A stretch of 64,000 nucleotides of DNA from Neomicrococcus lactis. Its GTDB lineage: Bacteria > Actinomycetota > Actinomycetes > Actinomycetales > Micrococcaceae. Below the pieces are notes generated by a model. It was not told the origin of the DNA and did not search any database. It saw only the letters and a list, made by a program, of their open reading frames with translations. The stretch is taken from NCBI RefSeq assembly GCF_014200305.1, contig NZ_JACHBL010000001.1, forward strand, positions 1,984,001 through 2,048,000, written 5' to 3'. Below, one piece after another: positions 35,148-44,475 of the stretch (the first letter of the stretch is position 1; every line of letters starts with the position of its first letter). Both the position numbers and the translations under genes were made by a program.

Positions 35148-36182
35148 GTGACTATTTTGCTCATCGTCGTCATTGTCGCGGTGTGCGGTTATTCGTGGCT
35201 TAACGGTTTTCACGACGCCTCGAACTCGGTGGCGGCTTCGGTCCGCACTCGCGCGCTCTCGCCACGAGTCGCTGTAGTCCTCGTCGCCTCATTCACCGCT
35301 GTTGGCACGATGCTCGGCGCGCTGCTTGGCACTCGTTTGATTGTTCGGGCACCAGAGTTTCCGATGTATGAAGACGGCCTCGCAGTATTGCTATGCGCAG
35401 TCCTCGCAGCGGCGCTGTGGTCCCTGTGGACGTGGTGGCAGAAAATGCCAGCGTCGTCGACCCAAGCCATCTTGGCCGGTGTACTGGGATCCTTGACGGC
35501 CGCCAACCTTCTGGGCCATGGTTCCACCGAAGATCTGATTCCCTATGCGTTCTACGGCATCCTCCTTCCGCTCATCCTCACGCCGATTGTCTCCGCGCTC
35601 TTGGCCATCGGCGCCACGGTGCCCGTCAGTTGGCTGATGCGGCACAGGACGGATAACGAGGCCTCGGCTTCCGGCCGAATCATTCAGTCCATTACGACGG
35701 CGCTGCTCGCCTTAGCGCACGGCCTACAGGACGGTCAGCGCAACGCCGCAACGATTGTTGTCGCATTGATGGTTGTGGGACAACCCCTCGTGCGCGGTGG
35801 ATCGATTTTGTGGGTGCAGATTCTGGTGGCCGCATGCATGGCATGCGGCGTACTTTTTGGCGGCTGGCGCATCACGCACACGATGTCCACCAACCTGGCC
35901 CGGCTGACCCCCATGATCGGTGCAACCTCCCACGCCTCATCGGCGCTGCTGTTGTACGTGGTTGCTTTCGTTTTGCACATGCCAATCTCCACTACGCAGA
36001 GCGTGGTGAGCGCGATTGTCGGCGCCAGCACGGTGAAGCGCCGCGGCTTCGTCAATTGGAAGACGTTCAATCACATCGTCGCGTATTGGATTGCCACTCC
36101 AGTTGCTTGCTCCGTCGGCGCAGGAATCCTCTTCCTTGCCATCTCTCCCATGTTGAACCTCATTCACGGCAGAATTCACTAA
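35148..36182 (+). CDS. Inorganic phosphate transporter, PiT family
   Basis: 344 residues with about ten helices; low-affinity metal-phosphate:H+ symport. Inverted PiT signatures are visible: NGFHDASNSVAASVRTRALS in the first half and LALAHGLQDGQRNAATIVVA in the second, with PISTTQSVVSAIVGAS near the end. In the second repeat the usual HG-x-NDAQN is HGLQDGQRN, a modest departure. GTG start, operon with DUF47. Converges on pstB. Confidence 0.92.
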   Translation: MTILLIVVIVAVCGYSWLNGFHDASNSVAASVRTRALSPRVAVVLVASFTAVGTMLGALLGTRLIVRAPEFPMYEDGLAVLLCAVLAAALWSLWTWWQKMPASSTQAILAGVLGSLTAANLLGHGSTEDLIPYAFYGILLPLILTPIVSALLAIGATVPVSWLMRHRTDNEASASGRIIQSITTALLALAHGLQDGQRNAATIVVALMVVGQPLVRGGSILWVQILVAACMACGVLFGGWRITHTMSTNLARLTPMIGATSHASSALLLYVVAFVLHMPISTTQSVVSAIVGASTVKRRGFVNWKTFNHIVAYWIATPVACSVGAGILFLAISPMLNLIHGRIH

Positions 36183-36238
36183 GTACTCCTTACGGACGCA
36201 GCGCCATGGCCGAGACGCGAGGGTCATCGCACGAAGTA

Positions 36239-36334
36239 AACGGGGAACGTTGTTAGCGGGGACCGTTGCCAGCGGAAATCGTTACCAGCGGGAATCGTTG
36301 TTAACAGGAAGTTTCGCTAACGGGGTTCCGTTAA
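36239..36334. repeat. Six tandem 16-bp repeats
   Basis: Units of exactly 16 bp: AACGGGGAACGTTGTT, AGCGGGGACCGTTGCC, AGCGGAAATCGTTACC, AGCGGGAATCGTTGTT, AACAGGAAGTTTCGCT, AACGGGGTTCCGTTAA, then a partial CGGGAACAGCGG. They lie between the convergent PiT and pstB genes; no coding frame explains them. Confidence 0.8.
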
Positions 36335-36394
36335 CGGGAACAGCGGCACCGCCGGCCCGAAAGCCTGCAATGCCGCTGCGATCCCCCTCAAGAT

Positions 36395-36415
36395 CCCCCA
36401 GGACGAGCCTGGGGC
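36395..36415. terminator. Possible terminator hairpin between PiT and pstB
   Basis: CCCCAGG / CCTGGGG with a 5-base loop (ACGAG). No T-run follows on either strand, so the assignment is weak; the position downstream of pstB supports it. Confidence 0.35.
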
Positions 36416-36457
36416 CTCCCTGCCACACGTGGCGGGAAACTTACGTTGAGAAAATCC

Positions 36458-37237
36458 TTATCCGAAGCGTCCAGAGACGTAGTCCTCAGTGGACTTTTCC
36501 TTCGGGTTGTTGAAGATTTCCTGCGTAGGTGCGTATTCAATGAGCTTGCCCGGCTTGCCGGTGCCAGCGATGTTGAAGAACGCGGTCTTGTCAGAGACAC
36601 GTGCTGCCTGCTGCATGTTGTGAGTCACGATGACCACGGTGTACTCGTCCTTGAGCTCGTTGATGAGGTCCTCAACGGCGAGGGTCGAGATCGGGTCGAG
36701 TGCCGAGCAAGGCTCGTCCATCAGGATCACGTCAGGCTGAACGGCGATGGTGCGGGCGATGCACAAACGCTGCTGCTGGCCACCGGAAAGGCCGGAGCCT
36801 GGCTTGTCCAGACGGTCCTTGACTTCGTTCCACAAGTTAGCGCCCTGCAGGGAACGCTCAACGATGGCATCTGCATCAGACTTGGAGATGTTCTTGCCGT
36901 TGAGCTTGATGCCTGCAAGCACGTTGTCACGGATGGACATCGTTGGGAACGGGTTGGGGCGCTGGAAGACCATGCCCACCATGGTGCGAACCGTTACTGG
37001 GTCCACGCCTGGTCCGTAGATGTCATCTCCGTCGAGGAGAAGCTTGCCTTCAGCGCGTGCACCAGGAAGAACCTCGTGCATGCGGTTGATCGTTCGCAAG
37101 AACGTGGTCTTGCCACAGCCGGAAGGACCGATGAACGCAGTCACGGTCTTAGGCTCAATGTTGATGTTTACGCCTTCTACAGCAAGGAAGTCGCCGTAGT
37201 AGACGTTAAGGTCAATCGCGTCGATTCGCTTTGACAT
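36458..37237 (-). CDS. pstB: Phosphate ABC transporter ATP-binding protein
   Basis: 259 residues, full length. Walker [20 protein letters not shown], signature [16 protein letters not shown], Walker [17 protein letters not shown], switch His in [20 protein letters not shown]. It energises high-affinity phosphate import through PstCA. AAAGGA lies 6 bases before ATG. Last gene of pstSCAB; no phoU gene follows. Confidence 0.97.
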   Translation of the reverse strand: MSKRIDAIDLNVYYGDFLAVEGVNINIEPKTVTAFIGPSGCGKTTFLRTINRMHEVLPGARAEGKLLLDGDDIYGPGVDPVTVRTMVGMVFQRPNPFPTMSIRDNVLAGIKLNGKNISKSDADAIVERSLQGANLWNEVKDRLDKPGSGLSGGQQQRLCIARTIAVQPDVILMDEPCSALDPISTLAVEDLINELKDEYTVVIVTHNMQQAARVSDKTAFFNIAGTGKPGKLIEYAPTQEIFNNPKEKSTEDYVSGRFG

Positions 37238-37264
37238 GGAGTTTCCTTTACCTAAATCCGTGGA

Positions 37265-38422
37265 CTAGCGTCCGGTTTTCTTCGGCGCGAACGCCTTAGC
37301 GATGATACGTGCGATCAAGTTCAAGATCATCACGATGAGGATCAGCACAAGCGCAGCACCCCAAGCTCGTTCCGACGAAATGTCTGGAGCACCCGGCGCG
37401 GTGGGGTTCATGAGCTGGCGGTAGATGTACACAGGAAGGGACATCATCCAGTCCTTGAACATGCTCCAGTTCGTGGTCAGTGCAACGCCGGCCGTCACGA
37501 GGATCGGAGCCGTCTCGCCAATAACACGAGCGATTGCGAGCGTCACGCCGGAAGCAATACCGGAGATCGCAGTTGGAATGACCACCTTGAGGATGGTGCG
37601 CCACTTGCGAACGCCCAATGCGTAGGAGGCTTCGCGAAGTTCGTTGGGAACCACGCGGAGCATTTCTTCCGTCGAGCGAACCACCACAGGAATCATGAGT
37701 ACGGACAACGCGACTGCTGCGGAGAAGCCCATCACGTTAGCGCCTCGGCCCACAAGAGCGGCCATGACACCGGCAGCAAACAAACCGGCAACGATGGACG
37801 GGATACCCGTCATCACGTCAACGAAGAACGTGATGGCCTTGGACAACCAGCCGTCGCGGCCGTATTCCACCAAGTAAATCGAGGTGAGCAAGCCGATGGG
37901 CACCGAGATGAGCGTTGCGGTCAACGTGATCAGCAAGGATCCAACAACTGCGTGCTGAATACCGCCGAGTGGGTTCGTTTCTTCGCGGGCGGTCTTCAAG
38001 TCAACCGCACCGGTCACACCGTTCATGTCCGAGGCAAAGAAGCCTGGGTTCATGAGGCCCGGAATACCCTGGGAGAGAACGGTCCAGATCACGGAGACCA
38101 GCGGCAACAAAGCTAACAAGAAGGCGCCGTAGATCAGGTTTCGCCACAAGCCGTCCGTGGCCTTGCGACCATTTTCAATGACTCGGGTAACGATGTACAT
38201 CGCGACCACGTAGAGGATGAAGGAAAGCACCAACCATCCGCCAACACTGAATGCCGCGCCACCACCGAGGAGGGCCGTTGCAGCTGCACCCAAGATAAGC
38301 GAACCGACGAGCACAGCGATCCAGGTCCACGTTGGCTTCTGGCCTTGCGTCAAGCGTGACTTGCCACGATTCTCCACCGGAGAAAGGTCGTCACTGAGAG
38401 TTTTTTCTGCACTGTGCGACAT
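37265..38422 (-). CDS. pstA: Phosphate ABC transporter permease PstA
   Basis: 385 residues, longer than E. coli PstA (296) because of a ~100-residue N-terminal extension with two or three extra hydrophobic segments (WTWIAVLVGSLILGAAATAL, SVGGWLVLSFILYVVAMYIV). The core has IPSIVAGLFAAGVMAALVGR, VPNELREASYALGVRKWRTI (EAA loop) and IARVIGETAPILVTAGVALT. The ATG overlaps the pstC stop by one base. Confidence 0.95.
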   Translation of the reverse strand: MSHSAEKTLSDDLSPVENRGKSRLTQGQKPTWTWIAVLVGSLILGAAATALLGGGAAFSVGGWLVLSFILYVVAMYIVTRVIENGRKATDGLWRNLIYGAFLLALLPLVSVIWTVLSQGIPGLMNPGFFASDMNGVTGAVDLKTAREETNPLGGIQHAVVGSLLITLTATLISVPIGLLTSIYLVEYGRDGWLSKAITFFVDVMTGIPSIVAGLFAAGVMAALVGRGANVMGFSAAVALSVLMIPVVVRSTEEMLRVVPNELREASYALGVRKWRTILKVVIPTAISGIASGVTLAIARVIGETAPILVTAGVALTTNWSMFKDWMMSLPVYIYRQLMNPTAPGAPDISSERAWGAALVLILIVMILNLIARIIAKAFAPKKTGR

Positions 38423-39372
38423 TAGTTTGCCCCCGAGAATTCCTTGTGGCGGTTAACAATCCAGCGAGCAATCATGTTCACTGCGAGAGTGATGACGAAG
38501 AGCACGAGGCCTGCCGCGATGAGCTCACTCTGGCGCATACCGAATGCTTCTGGGAAGTTCAGCGCAATTTCAGATGGGATGGTTTGGTTGCCCGAACCGA
38601 TGATGTTCCACGTAAAGGCACCTGGCGAAAGCACCAAGGTGACAGCCATGGTCTCGCCGAGTGCACGGCCAAGTCCCAGCATGATGGCGGAGATGATGCC
38701 TGCACGGGCGAATGGGAAGACCGACATCTTCACCATTTCCCAGCGCGTAGCGCCCAAAGCCAGCGCTGCTTCTTCGTGCAGCTTTGGCGTCTGGACGAAG
38801 ATTTCGCGGCACATCGAGGTGATGATCGGAAGCACCATCACGGACAAGACGACACCGGCGGTCAAAATAGTACGGCCCGTAGAGGACGCTGGTCCGGAGA
38901 ACAACGGAATCCATCCTGCATAGGTTTCCAGCCACTTGAAGAGCGGAACCATCAGCGGGCCAAGCGTTGCCATACCCCATGCGCCGTAGACGACGGAAGG
39001 AATGGCAGCCAGCAAGTCAATGACGTAGCCAATGGTCTGCGACAACTTGCGTGGTGCGTAGTGCGAGATAAAGAGTGCCACTCCGACTGCCACTGGCGTC
39101 GCGAGCAACAATGCGATTGCCGAAGCAATCAAGGTGCCGCCCATGAGCGGCAAAACGTAAGTCCAGAAGCTCTTCTGGTCGCCGGAGAGTTCTCCCTCTC
39201 CTGCGGTTAGCGCTGGGATGGACTCGGACACCAAGAAGGCGGCGACCAAGGCCAAAACGGTCAAAATGATGATTCCGGCTGCCAGGGCGAATGAGGAGAA
39301 GACCTTATCTCCAGCCCGGCCAGCGGATGAACTCTTGTCAAACAGTGCGTTTGACGTGGTGGTCTCTGTCAC
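38422..39372 (-). CDS. pstC: Phosphate ABC transporter permease PstC
   Basis: 316 residues. GTG 39372 is chosen for GAGGAG 7 bases upstream; the longer frame to 39450 has no such signal. Six helices with AAIPSVVYGAWGMATLGPLM, LHEEAALALGATRWEMVKMS (EAA loop) and GLGRALGETMAVTLVLSPGA, all standard for PstC. Second gene in pstSCAB, separated from pstS by 156 bp with a strong hairpin. Confidence 0.95.
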   Translation of the reverse strand: MTETTTSNALFDKSSSAGRAGDKVFSSFALAAGIIILTVLALVAAFLVSESIPALTAGEGELSGDQKSFWTYVLPLMGGTLIASAIALLLATPVAVGVALFISHYAPRKLSQTIGYVIDLLAAIPSVVYGAWGMATLGPLMVPLFKWLETYAGWIPLFSGPASSTGRTILTAGVVLSVMVLPIITSMCREIFVQTPKLHEEAALALGATRWEMVKMSVFPFARAGIISAIMLGLGRALGETMAVTLVLSPGAFTWNIIGSGNQTIPSEIALNFPEAFGMRQSELIAAGLVLFVITLAVNMIARWIVNRHKEFSGAN

Positions 39373-39462
39373 GCGGATACTCCTCGGGAGGGCGAGCAAT
39401 GAGGGGGAATTGAAACCTACCACGGGGCACTGGCGTGCCCTGAACAGCAAGTCCCAAGAGAA

Positions 39463-39505
39463 GTCTTGACCGCCGGGCCGCGCACTGCGGCTCGGCGGTC
39501 AAGAC
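39463..39505 (-). terminator. Hairpin (partial terminator) between pstS and pstC
   Basis: Arms GTCTTGACCGCC (39463-39474) and GGCGGTCAAGAC (39494-39505) pair perfectly over 12 bp and continue inward through GGCCGC/GCGGCT. On the minus strand TTCTCTTGGG follows. It probably gives more pstS than pstCAB mRNA. Confidence 0.65.
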
Positions 39506-39528
39506 TAAATGCTCAGTTGTAAGAGAAC

Positions 39529-40656
39529 TTACTTGGCGACCGAGATGAAGTCGATGGCCTTGTTAGCTTCTTCAATCGTTGCATCGGTCAAAGGAGCGTT
39601 GCCTGCAGACTCGGAAGCAACCTTCTGGCCCTCAGCGGAAACGGCGTACTTGCCGAATGCCTTGATCAAGTCAACAGTTTCCTGATCCTTGTAGGTGGCG
39701 CAGAAGATGTGGTACGAAACCAAAACGATTGGGTAGGTACCAGCCGTGGTGGAGGTGCGATCAAGCTTGATAGCGAGGTCGTGCTCGTTGGTGGAAACCT
39801 TCTTAGAGGTCTCAACCGTCTTTGCAGCAGCTTCTGGCGTGTAAGCCTCGTACTTGTCGCCAACCTTGACAGCAACGGTGCCGAGCTTGCCAATCTGAGA
39901 AGCGTCAGCGTAAACGATGGAGCCTTCGGTCTTGGTTGCAAGACCAACAACACCGGAGGTGCCCTGAGCGTTTTCAGCCTGGATGTCAGAAGGCCACTTT
40001 TCCTCAACGCCGTACGTCCACACCTTTGGTGCAGCTGCGGAGAGGTAGTCCTGGAAGTTCTTCGTGGTTCCGGACTCGTCAGAGCGGTGAACAACGGTGA
40101 TTGCCGTGTCAGGAAGCTCTACGCCTTCGTTCTGTTCAGCGATCTTTGGATCGTTCCACTTGGTGATCTTCTTGGTGAAGACAGAAGCGATGGTGTCTGC
40201 GTCCATGTTCACGTGCTCTACACCTGGAAGGTTGAAAGCAACTGCGATTGGGGAAACGTATGCAGGAACCTGGACAGCACCGTCAGGACCGCAAATCTTC
40301 TGAGCTTCGGTCTGCTCGTCTTCCTTCATTGCAGAGTCAGAGCCAGCGAACTGGTACTGGCCAGCCAAGAAGCCCTTACGGCCAGCGCCGGAGCCAACTG
40401 GGTTGTACTGAACCTTGACGCCTGGGTTTGCAGCGGTGAAGCCGTCTGCCCATGCGGTCATTGCAGCTTCCTGGGAGGAAGCGCCGCCGCCGGTGAGCGT
40501 ACCGGTCAAGGTCGAAGTAGCAGAAGAACCGGCGGCGGAAGATCCGCCTGCAGCGGAGGAGCTAGCAGCTGGGGTGTTGGAGCCACCGCATGCGGTCAAC
40601 GCAAGAGCAGCAATAGAGAGAACGGCGGCCGACTGGCCGATGCGTAGAGCCTTCAC
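39529..40656 (-). CDS. pstS: Phosphate-binding lipoprotein PstS
   Basis: 375 residues. Signal peptide with lipobox ALTAC (Cys 23), then a Ser/Ala/Gly linker, so a membrane-anchored binding protein. Phosphate-site motifs: TGGGASSQEAAMTAWADGF (Gly-Ala-Ser-Ser), GSGAGRKGFLAGQYQFAGSD, and TVVHRSDESGTTKNFQDYLS (Arg-Ser-Asp-Glu-Ser-Gly-Thr). GTG 40656 has GAAAGAGG 6 bases upstream. First gene of pstSCAB. Confidence 0.96.
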   Translation of the reverse strand: MKALRIGQSAAVLSIAALALTACGGSNTPAASSSAAGGSSAAGSSATSTLTGTLTGGGASSQEAAMTAWADGFTAANPGVKVQYNPVGSGAGRKGFLAGQYQFAGSDSAMKEDEQTEAQKICGPDGAVQVPAYVSPIAVAFNLPGVEHVNMDADTIASVFTKKITKWNDPKIAEQNEGVELPDTAITVVHRSDESGTTKNFQDYLSAAAPKVWTYGVEEKWPSDIQAENAQGTSGVVGLATKTEGSIVYADASQIGKLGTVAVKVGDKYEAYTPEAAAKTVETSKKVSTNEHDLAIKLDRTSTTAGTYPIVLVSYHIFCATYKDQETVDLIKAFGKYAVSAEGQKVASESAGNAPLTDATIEEANKAIDFISVAK

Positions 40657-41028
40657 AGATAGCCTCTTTCACAGTTTTTGAGGGGGAGTGTCCCCGGGTG
40701 ACGAGTGCCGCGCACTCTCGTGCCCGGGCTACCAAAGTCAGAAGTCCAACTTTGCCACTTTTGAAGTTAAGTGGTTCAAGTGAAGAGTTAGGGCTACGAA
40801 GGTTAACGGAGGGTTAACAGGGCCCCGCAACACCTCTAGATGATCCCACCGCATCGGGTTGAGTATCAGGTACTTTCCGCGAAATATCAATAAAGAGTCC
40901 GCGCCCTCGCAGAGATAACACTGTCTCAAAATAATTCACTAAAAACTATGAGTGATGCATCACAGCGCCAATAGGTGACAGCAAATTCCGCGTCATACAG
41001 CCGGAGATGGAAAGATTGAGGCGTGGGA
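40657..41028. other. Divergent promoter region of pstS and the FUSC gene
   Basis: No gene is supported in these 372 bases. It holds the PhoP-box-like repeats at 40801-40818 and AT-rich segments suited to promoters on both strands. Confidence 0.6.
40801..40818 (-). promoter_or_regulatory. PhoP-box-like direct repeat upstream of pstS
   Basis: On the minus strand GTTAACC at 40818-40812 and again GTTAACC at 40807-40801, exactly 11 bp apart, with spacer CTCC. This matches the PHO-box layout (GTTCACC units every 11 bp). It is about 145 bp upstream of the pstS start. Confidence 0.6.
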
Positions 41029-42150
41029 GTGGATACCGCGGTCGTCAGGGCCAAAAAGTTCACGTGGCGGCGTACACGTGCTGGCTTCCTGCGCGTCCGC
41101 AATTCCATGCCCAAGATCATCCAGGCCACCATCTGCGCGGTCGGCGCTTACTGGTTCGCGGAGTTCTTGTTGGGCCACGAAGGTCCGCTCTTTGCTGCCA
41201 CCAGCGCGCTCATTGCTTTGGGCTTCGGCTCTGACACCCACATTCGGCGCACGCTCGAAGTTGCCATCGGTTGCACACTTGGCATCGCAGTAGGCGACGT
41301 CCTTCTCACCATTCTTGGCCAAGGTCTCTGGCAAGCCGGCGTCGTCCTCTTCATTTCCTTGATGCTTGCGCGATTCCTTGATCGCGGAACGATCTTTTCT
41401 ACGCAGCTGGGACTCCAAGCGCTTCTCGTGGTACTCCTGCCCCCGAACGCTGACGGCATTTTCGGCCGCAGTATCGACGCCATCGTTGGTGGAGTGTTCG
41501 CTATGGCTATCGTGGCACTCAGCCCCCGCGACCCCCGCCATGAGCCAGTGAAAGAGCTACAGACGCTCCTCCGGGAGCTCAGCGGAACACTCCAAGATGC
41601 CGCAAACGCCCTAGCCAAGCTAGATTCCACCGGTTCTTGGCACGCCCTGACCCGCGCACGAGCCACGCAGGCCACCATGAACAAGATCCCTGCGGCGCTT
41701 CGAGCAGCAAACGAGCTCGCCACGATCAACCCGGTCTACCGCAATCGTCGTAGCGAAATTAAGCGCTTGCGCCGTATCGCCGACGGAACTGATCTCGCGA
41801 TGCGCAACATGCGCGTCTTTACGCGTCGCCTCGCGTCGGTCATTTCCCACGAAGCCGTTTCCGTTGAGGCCGCCGAGCTCCTGGCTGCTTTCCTCGAGCA
41901 AGTCGCCGAAGAAGTCAACCTCATGAACCGTTCCATTTCGGAGCGGTCCCAGCCCACCCGCATGCGCGCCGAACATAAGGCGCGCGAAGGCCTCATGCTG
42001 AAGGCTGCAGAACTCGCTCCCGCCAATTTCGCAGTGACCGGCGTCGAGGGCGAGGGCTTGGTGCTGTTGTTGCGTCCGTTCCTCGTCGATCTGATGCGGG
42101 CTTCCGGCGTAGACCACGACGCCGCAGCTACCTACCTCCCGAAGCTTTAG
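41029..42150 (+). CDS. FUSC/aromatic-acid-exporter-like membrane protein
   Basis: 373 residues. The N-terminal half has about five or six helices (ATICAVGAYWFAEFLL, LFAATSALIALGFGSDTHIR, EVAIGCTLGIAVGDVLLTIL, QLGLQALLVVLLPPNADGIF, VGGVFAMAIVAL), the ArAE/FUSC_2 pattern. The C-terminal half is soluble and helical. Likely exporter or envelope protein, substrate unknown. GTG 41029 has GAGG 7 bases upstream; GTG 41023 is also in frame. Confidence 0.75.
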   Translation: MDTAVVRAKKFTWRRTRAGFLRVRNSMPKIIQATICAVGAYWFAEFLLGHEGPLFAATSALIALGFGSDTHIRRTLEVAIGCTLGIAVGDVLLTILGQGLWQAGVVLFISLMLARFLDRGTIFSTQLGLQALLVVLLPPNADGIFGRSIDAIVGGVFAMAIVALSPRDPRHEPVKELQTLLRELSGTLQDAANALAKLDSTGSWHALTRARATQATMNKIPAALRAANELATINPVYRNRRSEIKRLRRIADGTDLAMRNMRVFTRRLASVISHEAVSVEAAELLAAFLEQVAEEVNLMNRSISERSQPTRMRAEHKAREGLMLKAAELAPANFAVTGVEGEGLVLLLRPFLVDLMRASGVDHDAAATYLPKL

Positions 42151-42219
42151 CGGGTGCCACGCGGTTTGGGTTATCCCCACGCTTTTCTAACTGTCCGTGG
42201 CGGTAGGTAGTCTCGAGGA

Positions 42220-43635
42220 ATGGCCGTTAGTACTGCACGATCTTCAAAGTCCAAGAGCACTCCCGCATACCGCTGCACCGAGTGTGGGTGGACCACCGTT
42301 AAATGGGTGGGCCGTTGCGGCGAGTGCCAAGCGTGGGGCTCGGTCACTGAGGCCAATCAGGTAGTTGCCAAGACGACGGCGGCCACCTCCGTCGCTCAGC
42401 CTGCTCCCCCGATTACCGAGGTGGACGCCACTGATGCCTCACACCGTAGCTCGGGCGTGGGCGAGTTTGACCGTGTACTCGGCGGCGGACTGGTCCCAGG
42501 AGCCGTCATTCTGTTGGCTGGCGAGCCCGGCGTCGGCAAGTCGACGCTCCTCTTGGACGTCGCGGCAAAGACAGCCGCCACCGGCCTCAAGGTCCTCTAC
42601 ATCACGGGCGAAGAGTCCGCCGCTCAGGTCAAGCGCCGAGCCGAGCGCATCAATGCGCTTCACCCCCAGCTCCATGTCACCGCCGAGACAGATCTCGCGC
42701 TAGCTCTTGGCCAAATCGACGCCGTGGAACCACAGCTTCTCATCGTGGACTCGGTCCAGACCCTCTCCTCATCAGAGGTGGACGGCGGCGCCGGCGGCAT
42801 CACGCAGGTCAAGGAAGTGGCAGCGTCCATTATTAACGTCGCCAAGAAGCGCGCCATCGCCACCTTGCTCGTAGGTCACGTGACTAAAGACGGAAACATT
42901 GCCGGCCCACGCTTGCTCGAACACCTCGTGGACGTGGTCTGCCAGTTTGAAGGCGATCGCCACTCGCGTTTGAGGCTCTTGCGCGCAGTCAAGAACCGTT
43001 ATGGCTCTACCGACGAGGTGGGTTGTTTCGACCTCAACGAGGACGGCATCGTGGGACTCGCAGATCCCTCCAGCCTCTTCGTCACGCGGACCAACCAGCC
43101 AGTCTCAGGTACGTGCATCACGGTGACTATCGAAGGACGACGCCCCCTCGTTGCCGAGGTCCAAGCACTACTGGCCAAGTCCCCTAACTCGCAACCACGC
43201 CGCACCACCAGTGGCCTCGACGCCTCGCGAGCAGCCATGCTGCTGGCGGTTCTGCAGGCACGCGCACGGGTAGATCTGTCCTCTGTGGATTGCTACTTGG
43301 CGACCGTCGGCGGCGTACGCCTCACCGAGCCCGCTACCGATCTCACGGCGGCTCTGGCCATCACGGGGTCCGCTTTGAACTACGCACTTCCCCGCGACCT
43401 CGTCGCTTTCGGCGAAGTAGGTCTCGCCGGCGAAGTACGACCAGTTCCCGATATTCAGCGACGCATCAGCGAAGCGCACCGGCTGGGCTTCCGCCAAGCG
43501 ATCGTGCCGAAGACGGATTTGGCCCGCCACAAGATCCCGGAGGGCTTTGCCATCAAGGAAGCGGCGTCCGTGGTGGAGGCACTGGCCGCCGCATTCCCGA
43601 ACTACTCGAGGTCAAACACCGATCGGTTGGACTGA
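42220..43635 (+). CDS. radA: DNA repair protein RadA
   Basis: 471 residues; RecA-like branch-migration ATPase/helicase in recombinational repair. N-terminal C4 zinc finger YRCTECGWTTVKWVGRCGEC (18-37), Walker A GEPGVGKST near 101, Walker B LLIVDSVQTL, RadA-specific KNRYGSTDEVGCF near 258, and a C-terminal Lon-protease-like domain (ALAITGSALNYALPRDLVAF). Its 3' end overlaps the convergent Ser-rich gene by 34 bp. Confidence 0.96.
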   Translation: MAVSTARSSKSKSTPAYRCTECGWTTVKWVGRCGECQAWGSVTEANQVVAKTTAATSVAQPAPPITEVDATDASHRSSGVGEFDRVLGGGLVPGAVILLAGEPGVGKSTLLLDVAAKTAATGLKVLYITGEESAAQVKRRAERINALHPQLHVTAETDLALALGQIDAVEPQLLIVDSVQTLSSSEVDGGAGGITQVKEVAASIINVAKKRAIATLLVGHVTKDGNIAGPRLLEHLVDVVCQFEGDRHSRLRLLRAVKNRYGSTDEVGCFDLNEDGIVGLADPSSLFVTRTNQPVSGTCITVTIEGRRPLVAEVQALLAKSPNSQPRRTTSGLDASRAAMLLAVLQARARVDLSSVDCYLATVGGVRLTEPATDLTAALAITGSALNYALPRDLVAFGEVGLAGEVRPVPDIQRRISEAHRLGFRQAIVPKTDLARHKIPEGFAIKEAASVVEALAAAFPNYSRSNTDRLD

Positions 43636-44372
43636 ACGGATCCCAGCTTGGCGGTGAACACGTAGGTTCCCGGAGCTGGCTTCAAGGTCACGGGATCACA
43701 ACCTGGGGTGGAGCGGTTCCGGTCCCACGTGAACTTCGCCGTCTCAGACTTTCCGGCATCGATGACCAGCTCCACGTTGGAAGGTTTGGCCAAGCAGTCG
43801 GTCGTGGAGAAGATCCGATCATTGCCGGACGTGATGGTGAATTCTTGCTGGCTGGTTCCCACGTTCAACGAGCAAGGAACGGTACCGGCATTGGTGACCG
43901 TCAAAGACAAGACTGGCTTCGCATTCGCGGCGTACTTCTTCTTGTCCGTGGCGCTCGAAACGCGAACGATCGCAGGAGAGCAAGCCTGTGCGGCCGCCGC
44001 ATTAGTGGCGCTAGAAGAAGAGGCACCCGCCGAACCGGAAGCACTAGAAGAAGCCGTTCCACTACCTGTGGCCGAAGCACTTGCTGAACCCGATGCAGAG
44101 GCGGACGCGGAGGTCGAAGCCGACGCGGACGCCGAAGCAGACGTGCTCGGAACCGGGGAGGAAGCGCTAGGTGAGGGTGACGGCGCGGCGGAAGACGGCG
44201 GCGTCGTACTGGAAGACTCAGCCGCAGATTTCGAAGGGAACAAAGCCTTAAAAGCGGCGCTCATTCCCCAAATAATGAGCACAATAGCCAGCACGGCCGC
44301 AATTAGCGCGACCCAGCGGCGTCGTGCATAAACTTCCGGACTAACTGGTCCTGTAGGACTCAATGGACTCAC
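43602..44372 (-). CDS. Ser/Ala-rich membrane-anchored protein
   Basis: 256 residues: short cytoplasmic tail, one helix (WVALIAAVLAIVLIIWGMSA), an ~80-residue Ser/Ala/Thr/Pro linker of SASASASTS-type repeats, and a C-terminal extracellular beta-type domain with four Cys (AQACSPA, VPCSLN, TDCLAK, TPGCDP). The last domain (SLTVTNAGTVPCSLNVGTSQ, GTYVFTAKLGSVQSNRSVFD) is the type found next to radA/disA in actinobacteria. Function unknown. Start uncertain: GTG 44372 or TTG 44363. Overlaps radA. Confidence 0.75.
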   Translation of the reverse strand: MSPLSPTGPVSPEVYARRRWVALIAAVLAIVLIIWGMSAAFKALFPSKSAAESSSTTPPSSAAPSPSPSASSPVPSTSASASASASTSASASASGSASASATGSGTASSSASGSAGASSSSATNAAAAQACSPAIVRVSSATDKKKYAANAKPVLSLTVTNAGTVPCSLNVGTSQQEFTITSGNDRIFSTTDCLAKPSNVELVIDAGKSETAKFTWDRNRSTPGCDPVTLKPAPGTYVFTAKLGSVQSNRSVFDLE

Positions 44373-44475
44373 TCCTGCCGTGACTTGCTTGCGTTACAGA
44401 CTAGACCGCGCATTTTCCATCAACGAGCGTCCACGCCGGGCGGTTACAGTATTCATGCAGAAACGTAAGGAAACC

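Noticed and set aside
36239-36334. CRISPR array
   Set aside because: Repeats are contiguous 16-mers without spacers and diverge from one another; no cas genes are present.
42168-42178. TTATCCCCA near radA as a DnaA box (also near 45907)
   Set aside because: One mismatch at a conserved position and only single copies; not distinguishable from chance.
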